Shown: positions 34,080-46,900 of the stretch, piece by piece | How positions within the stretch are numbered: the first letter of the stretch is position 1 | Layout: each line of letters begins with the position of its first letter | Source of the DNA: Codonopsis lanceolata | Lineage: Eukaryota > Streptophyta > Magnoliopsida > Asterales > Campanulaceae | NCBI GenBank assembly: GCA_013146195.2 | Contig: CM028382.1 | Coordinates: 9,680,767 to 9,744,766 of the forward strand | Reading direction: 5' to 3' | Length of the DNA: 64,000 bases | Translations under genes and position numbers: made by a program | Notes under the pieces: model-generated | The model's database searches: none | What the model was told of the DNA's origin: nothing | Seen by the model: only the letters and a program-made list of their open reading frames with translations

Positions 34080-34350
34080 GGACAAATTACACAATTTGTC
34101 CCCCCGACTTTAATTTCAAGTTTTTTACGATTCGTCCCTCATGAGCATATGAAATCATATCACTCAACACGAATTCCATCCACTGCCATCAAATTTTTGC
34201 CGTTAAGTCTTTACACGTGAATCTCAAGTGCATTAGGGCAAAGGGTGAAAATGTCATTCCACCTAGTTAAGCATAGGGAACAAAAGTGAAATAACAATAT
34301 TTCATCTTCCACTTTGAATAACTTAGATCGACAAAAACCACAACTTTGTA
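34080..34350. repeat. Terminal piece of an unknown repeat, related to 25130-25300
   Basis: ACAAATTACACAATTTGTCC ... CAAGTTTTTTACGATTCGTCC is the reverse complement (diverged) of sequence at 25225-25297. Both appear to be one end of the same dispersed element; the opposite ends were not found. Confidence 0.4.
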
Positions 34351-34403
34351 AAATAATGGATGTTTTATCTCCATACATAACTTCAAGCACTCATAACTTA
34401 TAA

Positions 34404-34890
34404 CTAGTTATAGAGTCCGTGTTCCGCACAGGTTCTTTTAGTAATAATTCCACTATAATTTTTAAATGTGACATATATTTCTTCTATTGATAATAGTTGT
34501 AGTATAATTTTTAAAGTTTTAGGCATTATGATTTAAATGTTGGAATATAAAACCAACATCATTTTCTAATAAATATGAAATATATATATTCTATTGGTAA
34601 TAATAGTGGAAGTTTTGTGGGATACATCTATTCTATTAATAATAATAGGAAAATCTTTTATTTTTACACTTGAAATATACATTTATTATATTAATAATTA
34701 ATAATAATAGTAAAAGTCTTTTTTATCTTTAAAACTTTTGAAACCAACATCATTTTCTAACGAATGTGTGAAACATTTATTTTATTAGTAATAATAGTAG
34801 AAAACTTTTATCATAAGACTTTTGAAACCAACATTATTTTCTATCTAATGTGGGATACATAGCTCTTCTATTGTTAGTCAAAAAAATTTA
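34404..34890 (-). mobile_element. Helitron 3' terminus and body remnant
   Basis: CTAGTTATAGAGTCCGTGTT with hairpin CCGTGTTCCGCACAGG, closely similar to the terminus at 15800 (CTAGTTATTTAGCCCGTGC). The body shares the CATCATTTTCTAA...GGGATACAT...TATTGTTA blocks of 15.8-19 kb. The 5' end is not located. Confidence 0.7.
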
Positions 34891-35490
34891 TCTAAATTTT
34901 TTTGACTTTCCGATAACATTTTTCCTCATTTTCTGGTGTTTGATAACTTTAGGAAAATGTAGTCAACATAATTTTTTTTTGAGTCAACGTAAAAGCTTTT
35001 CCGAGTCAATGAAAAATGAAGTCTTCTTTTTCTGTAAGTCATTTTTTCAAATATTCGAGCACCCCTCCTTCTCATTTTACAATTACATACAAGCACAATA
35101 TTTTATGCAATAAATAAATTGTTTATAAATATAAATCGAGTTTGTGCATTCAATAATAAATTGAAGATATTAAAGGAAAATTAATTAAAGTTCAACATTA
35201 TCTTATATTCAATATGAGCATTAACATTATAATATACTTTTGTATTTATTTATATATTGTTTTCCATAATATTTTCCGTATGTTCGTCAAACACCTGAAA
35301 ATGATTTCTAGTATATTTTCAAAAAAATTACAAAACAGATGAAAATAAAATCTTTGCATTTTTTGTAAAACAAACAAAGCTTAAGAGTTAAGAGACATGT
35401 TGGAGAGAGTGTGATTGTGTCGGGAAAAATGGTTCAAAATAGGGGGAGGATTTTGTGTTTTAAATGGAGGGAGTGTATAGTAATTTGTTA

Positions 35491-35748
35491 CTCCCTCCGT
35501 CCCTAATTTATTGTCCTGGTTGACCCGGCGCATCGTTTAAAAAAATATATTTAACTGAATTATTAATATTGGTTTAATGTGTAGTTTCCTTTAAAGCTCA
35601 TGTGTATGTGGCTCATAATTAAAGTAGGGTGAAAAAATAAGGGTAAAGTAGTAAAAGTGATATTCTAAAAAGGTAAGTTTCAAAGTGGACAATTATTTTG
35701 GGACGGATGAAAAAGGAAAGGAGGACGATAATTTAGAGACAGATGGAG
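35491..35748. mobile_element. Stowaway-like MITE (sibling of 12972)
   Basis: CTCCCTCCGTCCCTAATTTA ... GATAATTTAGAGACAGATGG with TA at both flanks (35489-35490, 35749-35750). Interior landmarks GTTGACCCGGCGCAT and AAAAAGGTAAGTTTCAAA are shared with 12972-13229. Length 258 bp in both. Confidence 0.92.
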
Positions 35749-35881
35749 TATATTAAATGAATTTACGTTAAGTAGAAAAATGTTATTTAGGGCTCATTGA
35801 GAAAAACTTCGCAACCAAAGAAAAATTAAAAATAGAAAACACACCAAATTGAGAAGTTTTTTTAAAAAAGCCAACGTAAAC

Positions 35882-36438
35882 TAGTAGCGGATCCACATGT
35901 GTTCAAGGGGTGTCCATGGACACCGCCCAATAAAAAAAAAATTGGAGTAAGTTTGTGATATTTGTCAATTGGACCCCTAAAAAAAATTCATTGGACCCCT
36001 CCCAAATTCTCTGTAAAAAATATTTTCAAAACGGATTTACGAAATCAAATCTCCGATCAATTTTTAAATGATTATCTTGTATGTTATATCGAAAAAGACA
36101 TATTAATGAATGTTGACAATGGTGATATAATTACGCGTTTTCAACGTATGAAAATACGTAAAGGACAAATTGTAATTTCTAATTTTTTTTATACAATACT
36201 GAATACTCTTTCCGTTCCAAAATATATGACGTTTTAGAAGACTTGTTTTATTGCAAAATAGATGACATTTTGTAATTTTCAAGGAAATCCTCATTAATGT
36301 TTAGATAGTGACAATTTAATCTTTGCAATATGTTTCCTTGATCAATGTAAAAAGCCCTAAAACGTCATATATTTTGGGACCGAGGAAATAGTTAAAATTT
36401 TAGACACCAGTCAACATTATTCTTGGATTCGCCACCGA
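35882..36438. mobile_element. hAT-like insertion downstream of the carrier gene, with nested MITE
   Basis: The ends AGTAGCGGATCCAC and (reverse complement) GGTGGCGAATCCAAG are inverted. The duplicated locus at 61.9 kb reads straight across this point (GTAAACTAAAAATGG at about 61909), so it is an empty site. The target duplication is imperfect (GTAAACT / TTAAACT). Inside, 36206-36388 is a further MITE. The open frame 35962-36237 within it is not convincingly a protein. Confidence 0.75.
36206..36388. mobile_element. Nested Stowaway-type MITE with TA duplication
   Basis: CTCTTTCCGTTCCAAAATAT and ATGACGTTTTAG on the left, AAAACGTCATATATTTTGGG and ACCGAGGAAA on the right, with TA at 36204-36205 and 36389-36390. 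Confidence 0.85.
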
Positions 36439-36873
36439 TTTAAACTGAAAATGGAGGAAAATGAAATAATTTTTGGAGCACTCCAACGCAAGGCAACCAA
36501 TCATAAACTCAGTTGACTGGGCATACAGACAACAGAAACAGGAAATGCGGTACTAAACTTGGGAGAGCTCTGTCCCTGAAGTAATCTTCCAACACTAAAG
36601 ATGAATTACATCGTATAATCGGTTGAGCATTGGCAACACAACCCCACCCCCCACCTGGGAATCTGAAAATCAATTCTTATAGGAACAAAATAAGCCTCCC
36701 ACCCCACTAAGAAAAGGGGACTGACTAGTGTTTGTTTTAGACACAAAATTCTCTACTCTTTTTAAGTTATTCAAACCAATAAAAACATGGTCAATTAAAC
36801 CCTCAATTTAACTCCAAAAATGGTTTTCGCCGCCATCTATAGCTAAACATCTGAAAAAGGAGAGGAGACGCAA

Positions 36874-38276
36874 TTAGGCACCGCCTGAACCGTACTTCTT
36901 TCCCAAAACAATGACCTGAAGTTTGTCGTAACCAGCAAGCACACCAGCACCAGCCACAGCACGGAGGATGTTAGCACCGGCACCCTTGAACAAAGATTTG
37001 GCACCCTCGTTCTTCAGGATTTGAGAGAAAGCATCAAAGGAGCTCTTGTACTTCACGGCCTCACCAGATGTCATCATCATTCTTCTACGGACTGTGTCAA
37101 TAGGGTATGAGACAAAGCCAGCACCATTTGTGATGAGCCAACCAAGAGCAAAGCTAGCAAAGAAATTATCCTGTAATATCCACATTAATTCAAGCGTGTA
37201 TCAGCGGTGTAATTGTGTAAGGGGAGGAAGATAAGTGAAAAACAAGATGCATAACAAAGTTGGCTAACAGTATAATGGTATAACCAATACAAAACATTAA
37301 GAAACTTGCTAACCTCCAAACGTCCAGTGAGGAGAACTGGCTTCAAAGAGTCGTACATTCCAAAGTACAATCCACGGTATACAATGATACCAACACATGA
37401 AATGTTGAATCCACGATAGAGTCCAGCAACACCATCTACTGCCAGAGTTTTCTTGTAGACATCGACCAAACCATTGAATTGTCTCTCTCCTCCCTTCTTT
37501 GCAGCCTTTGCGTCATTGGCTAGACGGGTTCGAGCATAATCCAAAGAGTACACAAAGAGTAGGGAGGAAGCACCAGCAGCACCTCCAGAACCCAGGTTAC
37601 CAGCAAACCATTTCCAGTAGCCATCACGGTCTTTTTTGAAGTTAAACAACCTCTTGAAGTAATCCTTGAAAGCAAAGTTCAAAGCCTGTAGAAAATTCAA
37701 GTCATTAATATGAAAAAGTTGATGCAACTACAAGAAAATATAAGGTTACACAACTAATAAGAAGTGGAAAGAGTGTCAATGATGACACACCTGAGTGGGG
37801 AAGTAACGGATGACATTAGCAGTGTTTCCTCTCCAGAGAGACATAACGCCTTCTTCCTTAATTGTTCTCGAGAAACATTCTCCAATACCCTGGTAGGGTC
37901 GAGAAAGCCTTCCAGATTTGAGCATTTCATCTTGGTTTTGGATCAAAAGTTTCACACGCTCAATAGGAGCAGCAGCAGTTTTGGACACCGCAGCTGAAAC
38001 CCCACCCATAAGAAAATCAATGGCGAAACCTGCAACTCCTTTCTCTGAGGGAGCTTGGACAAAAACCGGTGAAGCATTAGCAGCTAACAATGACTGCAAC
38101 ACTGGATACTGGAATCCAGCATTGCTATAGTTCCCATATGCATATTGCCCCTGACTTGTTGGGGGCCTTTGAAAGGCTCCATAGCGAGTTCGAACATCTT
38201 GGGAAAGAGTGGTACTGATGTGTAGCTGGCTAGCTACCTTATTAGCAACTGTTGGATGCTGGTACTGATCAGCCAT
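36874..38276 (-). CDS. AAC: Mitochondrial ADP,ATP carrier protein (3 coding exons)
   Basis: This inner-membrane antiporter exports matrix ATP in exchange for cytosolic ADP. Exons on the minus strand are 38276-37791 (162 codons), 37685-37314 (124 codons) and 37170-36874 (98 codons plus TAA), all GT-AG and in phase 0, giving 384 aa, the usual plant length. Residues 1-80 are the plant-type N-terminal extension (MADQYQHPTVANKV...). Three carrier repeats follow, with signatures PIERVK (104-109), LDYAR (210-214) and PIDTVR (309-314). RRRMMM at 314-319 is the ADP/ATP-carrier hallmark. ATG at 38274-38276 opens the long frame. No lesion is visible, and this is the only clearly intact host gene in the window. 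A damaged second copy lies at 61.98-63.38 kb. Confidence 0.97.
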
Positions 38277-38292
38277 TGCGTTTCAAATGACC

Positions 38293-38546
38293 CCTGCCAG
38301 CATACAAACAAGACAAGTCAGCGAAGGCATTAATCAATTCAGGCAGTAATCAGGTAGATCAATGTACAGACTGCTGCCACATCACCAATACAGTACTCCA
38401 GTTACTAAATAACTCCTCACACACATATATATTAATCAAATTAAAAGGCCAACTGCAATTATTCAATTCAGATAGTAATCAGGTAGATCAATGTATAGAA
38501 TGCTGCCCCATCACCAATACACTACTCCGGTTACTGAATAACTCCT

Positions 38547-38592
<46 letters not shown>

Positions 38593-39720
38593 AATCAAAT
38601 TAAAAGGCCAACTGCAGTTTTCTTATTATATCAAAAAAATGATAGAAACTCAAAATAAGCCAAAACTAAACATTCAAGCAAAGAGAAAAATGGTACATGC
38701 ATAAAGGTGAAATATTATCAATCTATGAGCAAAACCTAAACCTAAAAGATATCAGTACAATAACTACGCAGCAACTGAACAGCAAAAAGACAGAGATCAT
38801 TTTAGAGTATCTATAGCAAATATAAAAAAAAAAACCGAAATCAATATTCATATATACTCTCACTCCCAAATATTGAAATAATTAACATAGATACCCTTAC
38901 TCTCATAGATTGAAATATTAAAATAGTGTAAAAATTAAATGCTAGAAAATACCCTTACTAATAGCTAGACAGCAAAAGCACCATAAAAACAAGAAAACAA
39001 TAATCGCATGCGCGCACATACAAAATGAATCACAGTATTTTTACTGCTTCCCGGATCTCCTAGATAAACTCTACTCCCCCCCCCCCCTACTTCCAAGTTC
39101 CTCAACAGAAAACACATACAAACGCACTGCAGTCAGTTCAAAACATCGTTTAGTAAATCAAAAAATAATAAGAATTTCAAACACGATATTCGCAAGCTAC
39201 AAATGTATAATCAAAAAACAAAATAAAAATGCGAAACAAAAGCACATAACGGAAAAGAATCAATGATAAGCACTCAAAATAAACGTTCTAAACACGTCAG
39301 AATCGCCGCATTTTTCAACTAGATTTAAAGCAGATTGTTCATGAAATGATAAATCAAATCTCGTGAATCAAAATCAAACTGAATAGCACAAGATTAAAGC
39401 TAGTAAGATATAAATAAAAAGAGAAGCATAACAACAGATCTATCTACGCATGTAACGAACCTGACGAAAAACAGTAAGGGAAATGGAACAGATAATCTAT
39501 ACAGATCCAAACAAATTAAATTTTAAAGCTTGCAAAACAGAGGAATTTAAACATAAGCATTTGGTCCGATGGATCAAAATTTTCGGAACCACCGATTCGG
39601 TCGTCGGAGAGAGGGAATTACCTGCGTTCTGGTCGCCTGGAAAGACGGAATGGCGGAGAGAGGAGAGAAGAACGAGGAGATAGCAGAGCCAAATGGGAAT
39701 GGAGAGACACTGAGATATTC
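38293..39720 (-). promoter_or_regulatory. AAC 5' UTR exon, 1.3-kb leader intron and proximal promoter
   Basis: Upstream of the ATG an acceptor (GGCAG|GGGTCATTTGAAACGCA) ends at 38294 and a donor (ACGCAG|GTAATT) lies at 39622/39621, giving a 1,328-bp intron in the leader and a non-coding first exon from 39622 to roughly 39720. Long 5' UTR introns are common in highly expressed plant genes. The intron holds (CA)n(TA)n near 38546-38594 and a C run near 39077. On the minus strand AACCCTAA (telo-box core) lies at 39808-39815. No clear TATA box. The transcription start is inferred, not seen. Confidence 0.65.
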
Positions 39721-40225
39721 TATGCACTGGACATGTTTTCCTACTTCGCGGTGTACTGTTTTAACATTGTTTGTACTTTGTAGGTTGTTTTCTACCGTTG
39801 ATGTAAGTTAGGGTTATGTTTGGACGGTGGATATGAGCAATCTTGAAATGCTACGTACGGACTTGGAAGAGAGACTCGCATTTCAGTTTTCGCGAGTCCA
39901 AAATCGACAACTACGTAATCAAATCAAATTTTTTAACTTGTACGGAGTATTTGTTTAATCTGATCGTAGAAGATTCTAAAGATGATTAAATAGTAAATAC
40001 AAAATATATAATTAAATTTAAATTTGATTAGATCTTACAGAATTAACTCATCAACATACGATGGGTCGGATAAAGATAATTGTTTACAGAAAATATCCGT
40101 AAGACGGTCTTACTCAAGTTATTACTTTTAAAGTTTTACATTTATGGAAAGAGAGAGACTATTTCCACTACAATTTTGTTTATCCACTACATCCTTAATT
40201 ATTGCATCAAATAAATAAATGTTGG

Positions 40226-42153
40226 CAAACACTTGTGTAGGACGGTCTTACGGATCCTAAATCCGTAAGACGGAGCCCCATTTATAAATTTCGGGTTAAT
40301 AACTAAACATGTTAATATGAATAACAAAAGTTGATTGAATGAGTTGGTGAAAAGCTAATCTTAAGGGTTTAAAGCACCCTCGTTCAAGGATCAACTCCCT
40401 CTAGCAATGAATTTTTTAAAATTTAATGCTCATTTTGACGGCCCCAAAAAAATGTTAGCATTAATTGTCAAAGGATGCAATGAATTTTTTAAAATGCTCA
40501 TACTTTCCTCATTAGCATCAATTGTCTTAGGATACTTTGGACTTTGACGAATGCTAAATGACACATTTAAAACCAAACGTGACACATTAAAAAACACAAA
40601 AAGTGACACATTTTAATGTTAAAAGTGACACTATAAATGAAAATTTATTATATTTTTTATTAAAATACAAAGTAACACTCTTAAAACTAAAAAGTGACAC
40701 ATTTAATACTAAAAAGTGACACTCTTAATACTAAAAAGTGACACTCTTAATACTAAAAAGTGACACTCATAATATTAAAAAGTGACACTCTTCCTTAAAG
40801 AATTTACCGACCCAAAATGAATCATATCGTGTTTCAAGTTCATTTACTACATGCCTAGATCTTGCTCGCTCTGTTACGAAGGGTAGGAGAAAAAAAAATT
40901 AAGGGAAGTATTGAAAAGGGCAAGAAAAAGATTACTGATTTTTCTGATTCCAATCAAGCCAAAGAATTTGGTTCCAAGACTCCTAATGCTCGGTTATTTT
41001 AGACATATTTTCAGTAAATTTTGTAAGTTTAAGTAAGAAACATATACTTACCTTGAAAAAGTTATGGTTTTGTGTTTTTAACGATTGACGCTTGGGATTA
41101 TATATTTTTATATGAATGAGAAGATATATTTAAGTAGTGTTCAATTGGTTATTGTTGTTAAAATCACTAGCCCAAAAATGACACACTTTAGTCCTAAAAG
41201 TAACACACTCCAAGCCTAAAAGTTACACTTTTATTGATACAAATTGTATGATTATAAAATGAGTTATTTAACCAAAAGTGACACACCTAATACCTAAAAG
41301 TCACACAATTAATACTTAAAAGTGACATACTAAACGTGACACTTATGAATAAAAAGTTAAAGATGAAAAATGATTATTTTTTTTTTGCCAAAAGTGACAC
41401 ACGTAAACTTTAAAAGTGATACATTCTATGTTTAAAAGTGACACTCTGATTTAAAGTAACCAAGTAAAACTTAATCAGACCTAAGACAACAATTATTCAA
41501 AAGTGACACACTTTTGTTCTCAAAGTGACACCATTAATACTAAAGAGTGACACTCTTAATACTAAAAAGTGATATATTTAATACTAAAAAGTGACACACT
41601 ATTAATACTAAAAAATGACACATTTAATACTAAAAAGTAACACTCTTAATACAAAAAAGTTACACATTAAGAGTATTCCTTTGAATTTTAATGAGAATTA
41701 TAATAAATTTCCCTTTATTGTGTCACTTTCAACCTTAAAATGTGTCACGTTTGACTTTAAACGTGTTATTTAGTATTTTGTTAAAGTCTATTAAGATCCG
41801 TCAAGTATCTCAAGATAATTGATGCTAATGGGGCTGACAAAGGATTAAACTGTAAGGCGTGGAAAATATAAGAATTTCGGCGACAAACCTTGAAAGTACA
41901 GGGGTACCGGAGCAAAATGACACATCACAATAAAACTGGAAAAAAAAACGCTGGGAAGAGTTTCAAACCTTAGACCCATGCTCAATTTTCCAATCCATCC
42001 AAGTCTAAAGAGTTATGCTGTGAACCAACTAAGCAGATTAACTTTTTTTATTTTTTATAACGTATTATTAATTTATAATGACCCGCGAATTTTTAAATGG
42101 GGCTCCGTCTTACGGATAAGGATCCGTAAGACCGTCTTATAGGAGACCATCTC
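40226..42153. mobile_element. Inverted-repeat element packed with a GTGACAC minisatellite
   Basis: The ends are inverted repeats. CGGTCTTACGGATCC ... ATCCGTAAGACGGAGCCCCA at 40240-40280 is mirrored at 42100-42140, and weaker inversion extends several hundred bp inward (AAACGTGACACATT at both sides). ATAAATGTTGG and ATAAATGTTTGG flank it as a probable 9-11 bp target duplication, which fits a non-autonomous MULE. Between the ends (40600-41700) AAAAGTGACACTCTTAATAC-type units recur dozens of times at about 20-22 bp spacing. No protein. Confidence 0.75.
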
Positions 42154-43528
42154 ATAAATGTTTGGATAAAATTACCCGTTAAGTGCTTTCCAATTTTAAG
42201 TTGACTAATCAATTTACTTTCCTAATTACTTTTTAACATTATTTTTTAGTTCAAACATTTATGAACAACATAGTATTTTTATTATTATATTTACTTTTTG
42301 TAATGACTTTATTAATTAATCTTATAACTAAATTTATATTGTATAATAAAAATATATTGTAAGGACATTTTGTCACTCAAATTTGAATAAATATATGTTC
42401 ATTGGTTATGGAAAAAATTTAAAGTTAAATTTAAAGGATGTAATAATAAAAAATAATCAAATAGAAAAATCATAATATGAAATAGTTTCGTAATATTTAA
42501 ATATTTTGTCTACCTTTATAATTGATTCAAAAATTTAATTCTTGAGTTGATTGATGAAACCAACATTCTGTCTAATACGTACCATAATAATTGAATTGAT
42601 ATTTTAAAATAATATTTTTAAAACTAAATTAGAATATTAATTTTTGATGATAAAATTTCCAATATAATCTAAAATTTTGGTAGAAAATATATTAATCATA
42701 TTATTTTTATGATAATGGAATATGAAACGTGAGTCATTAGAAAAAAAAATGATTAAACATATTTATAACGAAAAAAAATAAGTACCTTGTTTGTTGAGAA
42801 TTAAAATGTTAAGAATATAAATAAAATAATTATGTTGTCCATTGATGTTTGATCAAAAAAATAATGTTAGAAGATAATTAAGAAAGTAACTTAATTAGTC
42901 AACTTAAAAATGAGTACTTTTGTCCAAATATGTATTTATTTAATGCAACGATTAAGGATGCAGTGGATAAACAAAAATTGTATTGGAAATAGCTAGGCTC
43001 TCCCTTATGAAACTTGTGTAAGTCGGTCTAACAATTACAATTTAAAACCCGTTAATCCACCCAACCCAACCTAAAAATTACATGACCTAACCCAACTCAT
43101 TAACACTAAATGTATGAAACTCGTTTCAACTCAAAAAATATTAAATGATTGGGTCAAGTTAAGTTAAAGCAGATCGAACTAGTGATCTATTTTGACCCGA
43201 TAGTTTTTATTTTACTCTATAAATATATGGATTTTTTGGGAACAATTCGGGTTAAGGCGGGTCGACCTATTTTAACCCGACTCATTTTGACATATTTAAA
43301 ATTTGGATTTTAATTTATTTCGACCTGTTACCCGACTTATATCCGATCCAACACACATAATTAGGCCCGATAGTAAGTGATAGTATTACTCACTTTTGTG
43401 TTATTATTTTTCATCTCAATTTAGTGTAGCCTTCGACTATTCTTATTTTGAACATCACAGATTGAGTGACTCAGTTTTTGTTGAAATTTTTAATTTTAGA
43501 GTAAATTATAAATCTATATAAAGGATAA
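42154..43528. other. AT-rich intergenic, no gene
   Basis: Apart from a diverged relative of the 28990 hAT MITE at about 43040-43370 (CCCGTTAATCCACCCAACCC ... ATTAGGCCCGATAG), nothing is recognisable. Confidence 0.45.
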
Positions 43529-43938
43529 CTACATCTTCATGCCCGTGTCTATAGCACGGTGCTAGTATATCTGATTTCGTCAATTGAAACGATAGTGTCT
43601 AAATAGAAGGTGCAATTAAAAAAATGTTACAGTTGAGGGGTATATTGCTTCAAGTGGTAGTTGAGAGATTGATGTTTTATAGGGGGTAACTGTTCAGAAG
43701 ATTAATCGCATGATGTGATTTTGTAATGTGAAGATAGAACATAGGGAGAAGAAAAATGTGTGACTTCTCATAATATTAACTAGTTTTACACCCGTGCGTT
43801 AAACGTACGAACAAAAAACTTTTCTAATTAAATAATATTCAAGTAAAATCAAGAAACAAATCAAATTCGAAAGAATAAAATAAGAAAAGTAATGTTGGAG
43901 ACAAGTAATTAAAAAAATACATCATTTTATTGAAAATA

Positions 43939-46900
43939 TCATAGATTTTGAAAAATTTCCTTGTACACAGCATTTGTTGTTTTATTTGTTGGCTTTCCAT
44001 CTTCATCAGATATTAATATCTTCAAGCCAGAACGGTTTGTTACCCTAGAAATTGCGACATACTACTGGCCATGGCTGAACACCGGCTTCTTCAAGAAGAT
44101 TCCTACATGCGAAAGTGATTGACCTTGACTTTTGTTAATTGTCATGGCATACGATACTACTGATGGAAATTGTCTTTTCTGGAACTTGAAAGACAACCTC
44201 ACATCTGATGGGGACAATGACATTCTTGAAATAAACACTTTGTCTCCAACATTGCTTCCATTCATAATTTTTGCTTCAACAACATGATTCCCAAGCTTGG
44301 TGATGATTAGCCTTGTTCCATTACACAACCCTACAGCATGGTCAATGTTTCTCAACAACATCACCGGAACACCAATCTTAAGTGTTAATTCATGGCTAGG
44401 CAATTCTGAACACTTTATATTATTCAAAAACTCTATAGAATGAATGTCTTCAAACAAACTTGTGTTGTTCTCTGCCCTACACATAGAATCTGAACTCAAA
44501 TATGTTCTTCCGTCTAAGTGATTGTTAGAAATCATGTACTCATTTATGGTGTCAACAACATCAAGCGTTGGGGCAAGTATAGCTCTTCCTTGCAAATATG
44601 ACACATCATCAAAAGACTCCAAAAATGATGGATATGTACTTTCAACCATTGACTGGATAAAATTATCGGATACATTAACCAAAAGATCATTTGGAACTTC
44701 TATTGCTGCAACACCATCATTTTCACCGCCATATGTACCGTCTCCAACACTTAAAATCCACTTAGAAAATGCCTTCAACTCGAGACCGCTTTTGTCGTTG
44801 GCAAGAGCTTGTAGTCTCTCATGTTTTTTGTAAGTCTTAAAACTTTGCAATGTGTCCATAAATAAGAAGAGTTAATGGTCGCCAAGGCAATATCTTGCCT
44901 ACTCCCTTTTCGGTATAACCGGCAGGATTTGGCGAAAATCTCCACCAAAAACAATAGTTTTGTCTCCAAATAGCTTATTGAAACTATCATGATATTTGAA
45001 CCTCATTATATCCCTCAAGGTTTTGTCGAGAGCTTCAAAACAATACCTGTGCACCATAATGGTGCCTCATCCCAAATTATTAGCTTTGTTATCACTATTA
45101 GCTCTGTAAGTGGACTACATTGTTTGATGTTGCATGTTGAGTCTTCATTTGAAGTTAAAGGAATGGCAAATCGTGAATGTCTTGTTCTGCCGTTGGGTAA
45201 TAAAAGAGACGCAATACCACTTGATGCTATATTCAATACAATTTCACCCTTCGATCTTAAAGGAGCCGAAAGTGTTTTCCAGACGAATGTTTTTCCAGTC
45301 CCACCGCAACCATAAAGGAAATAAAGACCTCCATTACCATTTTCAACATCATCCATAATTGTGGTCTAAACATTATTTTACTCTTCTGTACACATTTGTA
45401 ACAACTTATTGTGTTCGTTGGCCAACGAACTTCTGTCGTACATCATCTCATTGCTTATGATTCGATTATCAAATATTGAGGCATCAACATCATTTGGATA
45501 CGGCATCTCAGGGAAATCAGACAAACTCTTAGCTCTGCTTCGCAATGTTTTTTCAATCTCCAATAATGTTAAATTTTGAATTTCTTCCTCACTTAATTGT
45601 AATCCTACAAAGTTAAGAAATACAAACAATGATCAGGGATATACAGATTAGAAGATGATATAAAAATGATAAATTCTAAAATAATCCAATGAAAAAAAGT
45701 GCTACCTTCATGTCCTAATATATGTCTGCGCATGTAGATGATGTCATCCAGCAAATACTTCCAACATGACTGCCATACGAACTCGGGTCGTGACATAGAC
45801 CCTGACATCAACAATGTTGCAAAAAGACTCCTAAGAGAATGTGCGGAGCCCCATTGACTTGCTTCAATAATGTCGTCTATATACTTCTTGTCGTCGTCCA
45901 GCAAGTAGAGTGCATAGCAAGCATCCTTGAAAGAGTTGTACTGAACATTGTTGACACATCTAATATCCTCAAACGATGTTGGTCCGCGTACCACATTCAA
46001 CAAAGTTCTCAAATAATACATTTTTCCTTGCCCAGGTGGAACATAAAAAATGCGGCCTATAGAGAAACCCTCTTTTTTTGGTTGCCACTCCCTTTTAGTA
46101 GACTTCAAAACTAATTCTTTGGAAAATTCTGCATACGTCAAATTTCTTGCTATCTCGTATTTCTTGTTTGCATCCATCCATGATGTAAACATACTTTGTC
46201 TGACTGTAGGACGATTAAGAACTTCATCAATTTGATCGTTATCTGAAAATATTATTCTCTGCTCATTAGGGAGATGGAAAGACAATCGTTCAACTGGAGG
46301 ATCCCTGTAATGGATATCACAACCCAACAATCTCCAGGTAGCTTCACAAGGTGAAACATATCTGCAATCTAAGTAATTCTTTATCTCATCAACTGGTTCT
46401 TTGGTTGTATCATCACCAGAGGTTTGATAAAACCTTGCAGTCACCCTATCATGACCTTTGTTCACATACTTGAAAAGATACTTAATTGATCGTTCTTGAT
46501 TACACCATTCAACATTGATGTGAGCACCATATTCCATTAGCAAAGAACGATTGTGCGGAACAACATATCTGTTGTCAACATGTATACCCTTTATGTTTAC
46601 AGTCCGTCCATTGTCAGAACGCTAGTAAACAGGATATCCATCTTCATCAACAACTGTGATCTCACAAAATTTCTTTGAAAAATGTTTTTTGCAACGACCT
46701 TCAGACATGCACGGGGAGTTAGGTCTCGCTCTTCCATAAGGCCCATGTATCATCAAGTCCTTAACTGTAGCATAGTAATACGGATCGGTGCACTCATCTG
46801 GAATTTCAGCTGAAATCATTTTTTCAATGTGTTCGGAAGCAGGGTAATTTCCATCTAATGTCAACCAAAGCAATATATGCACATGCGGCAGTCCACGCAT

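Noticed and set aside
35962..36237. 91-codon frame inside the hAT-like element
   Set aside because: Crosses into the nested MITE and shows no known motif; probably transposon non-coding sequence.
40600..41700. CRISPR-like array (regular GTGACAC repeats)
   Set aside because: Plant nuclear context, no unique spacers of constant length, repeats degenerate at about 21 bp.
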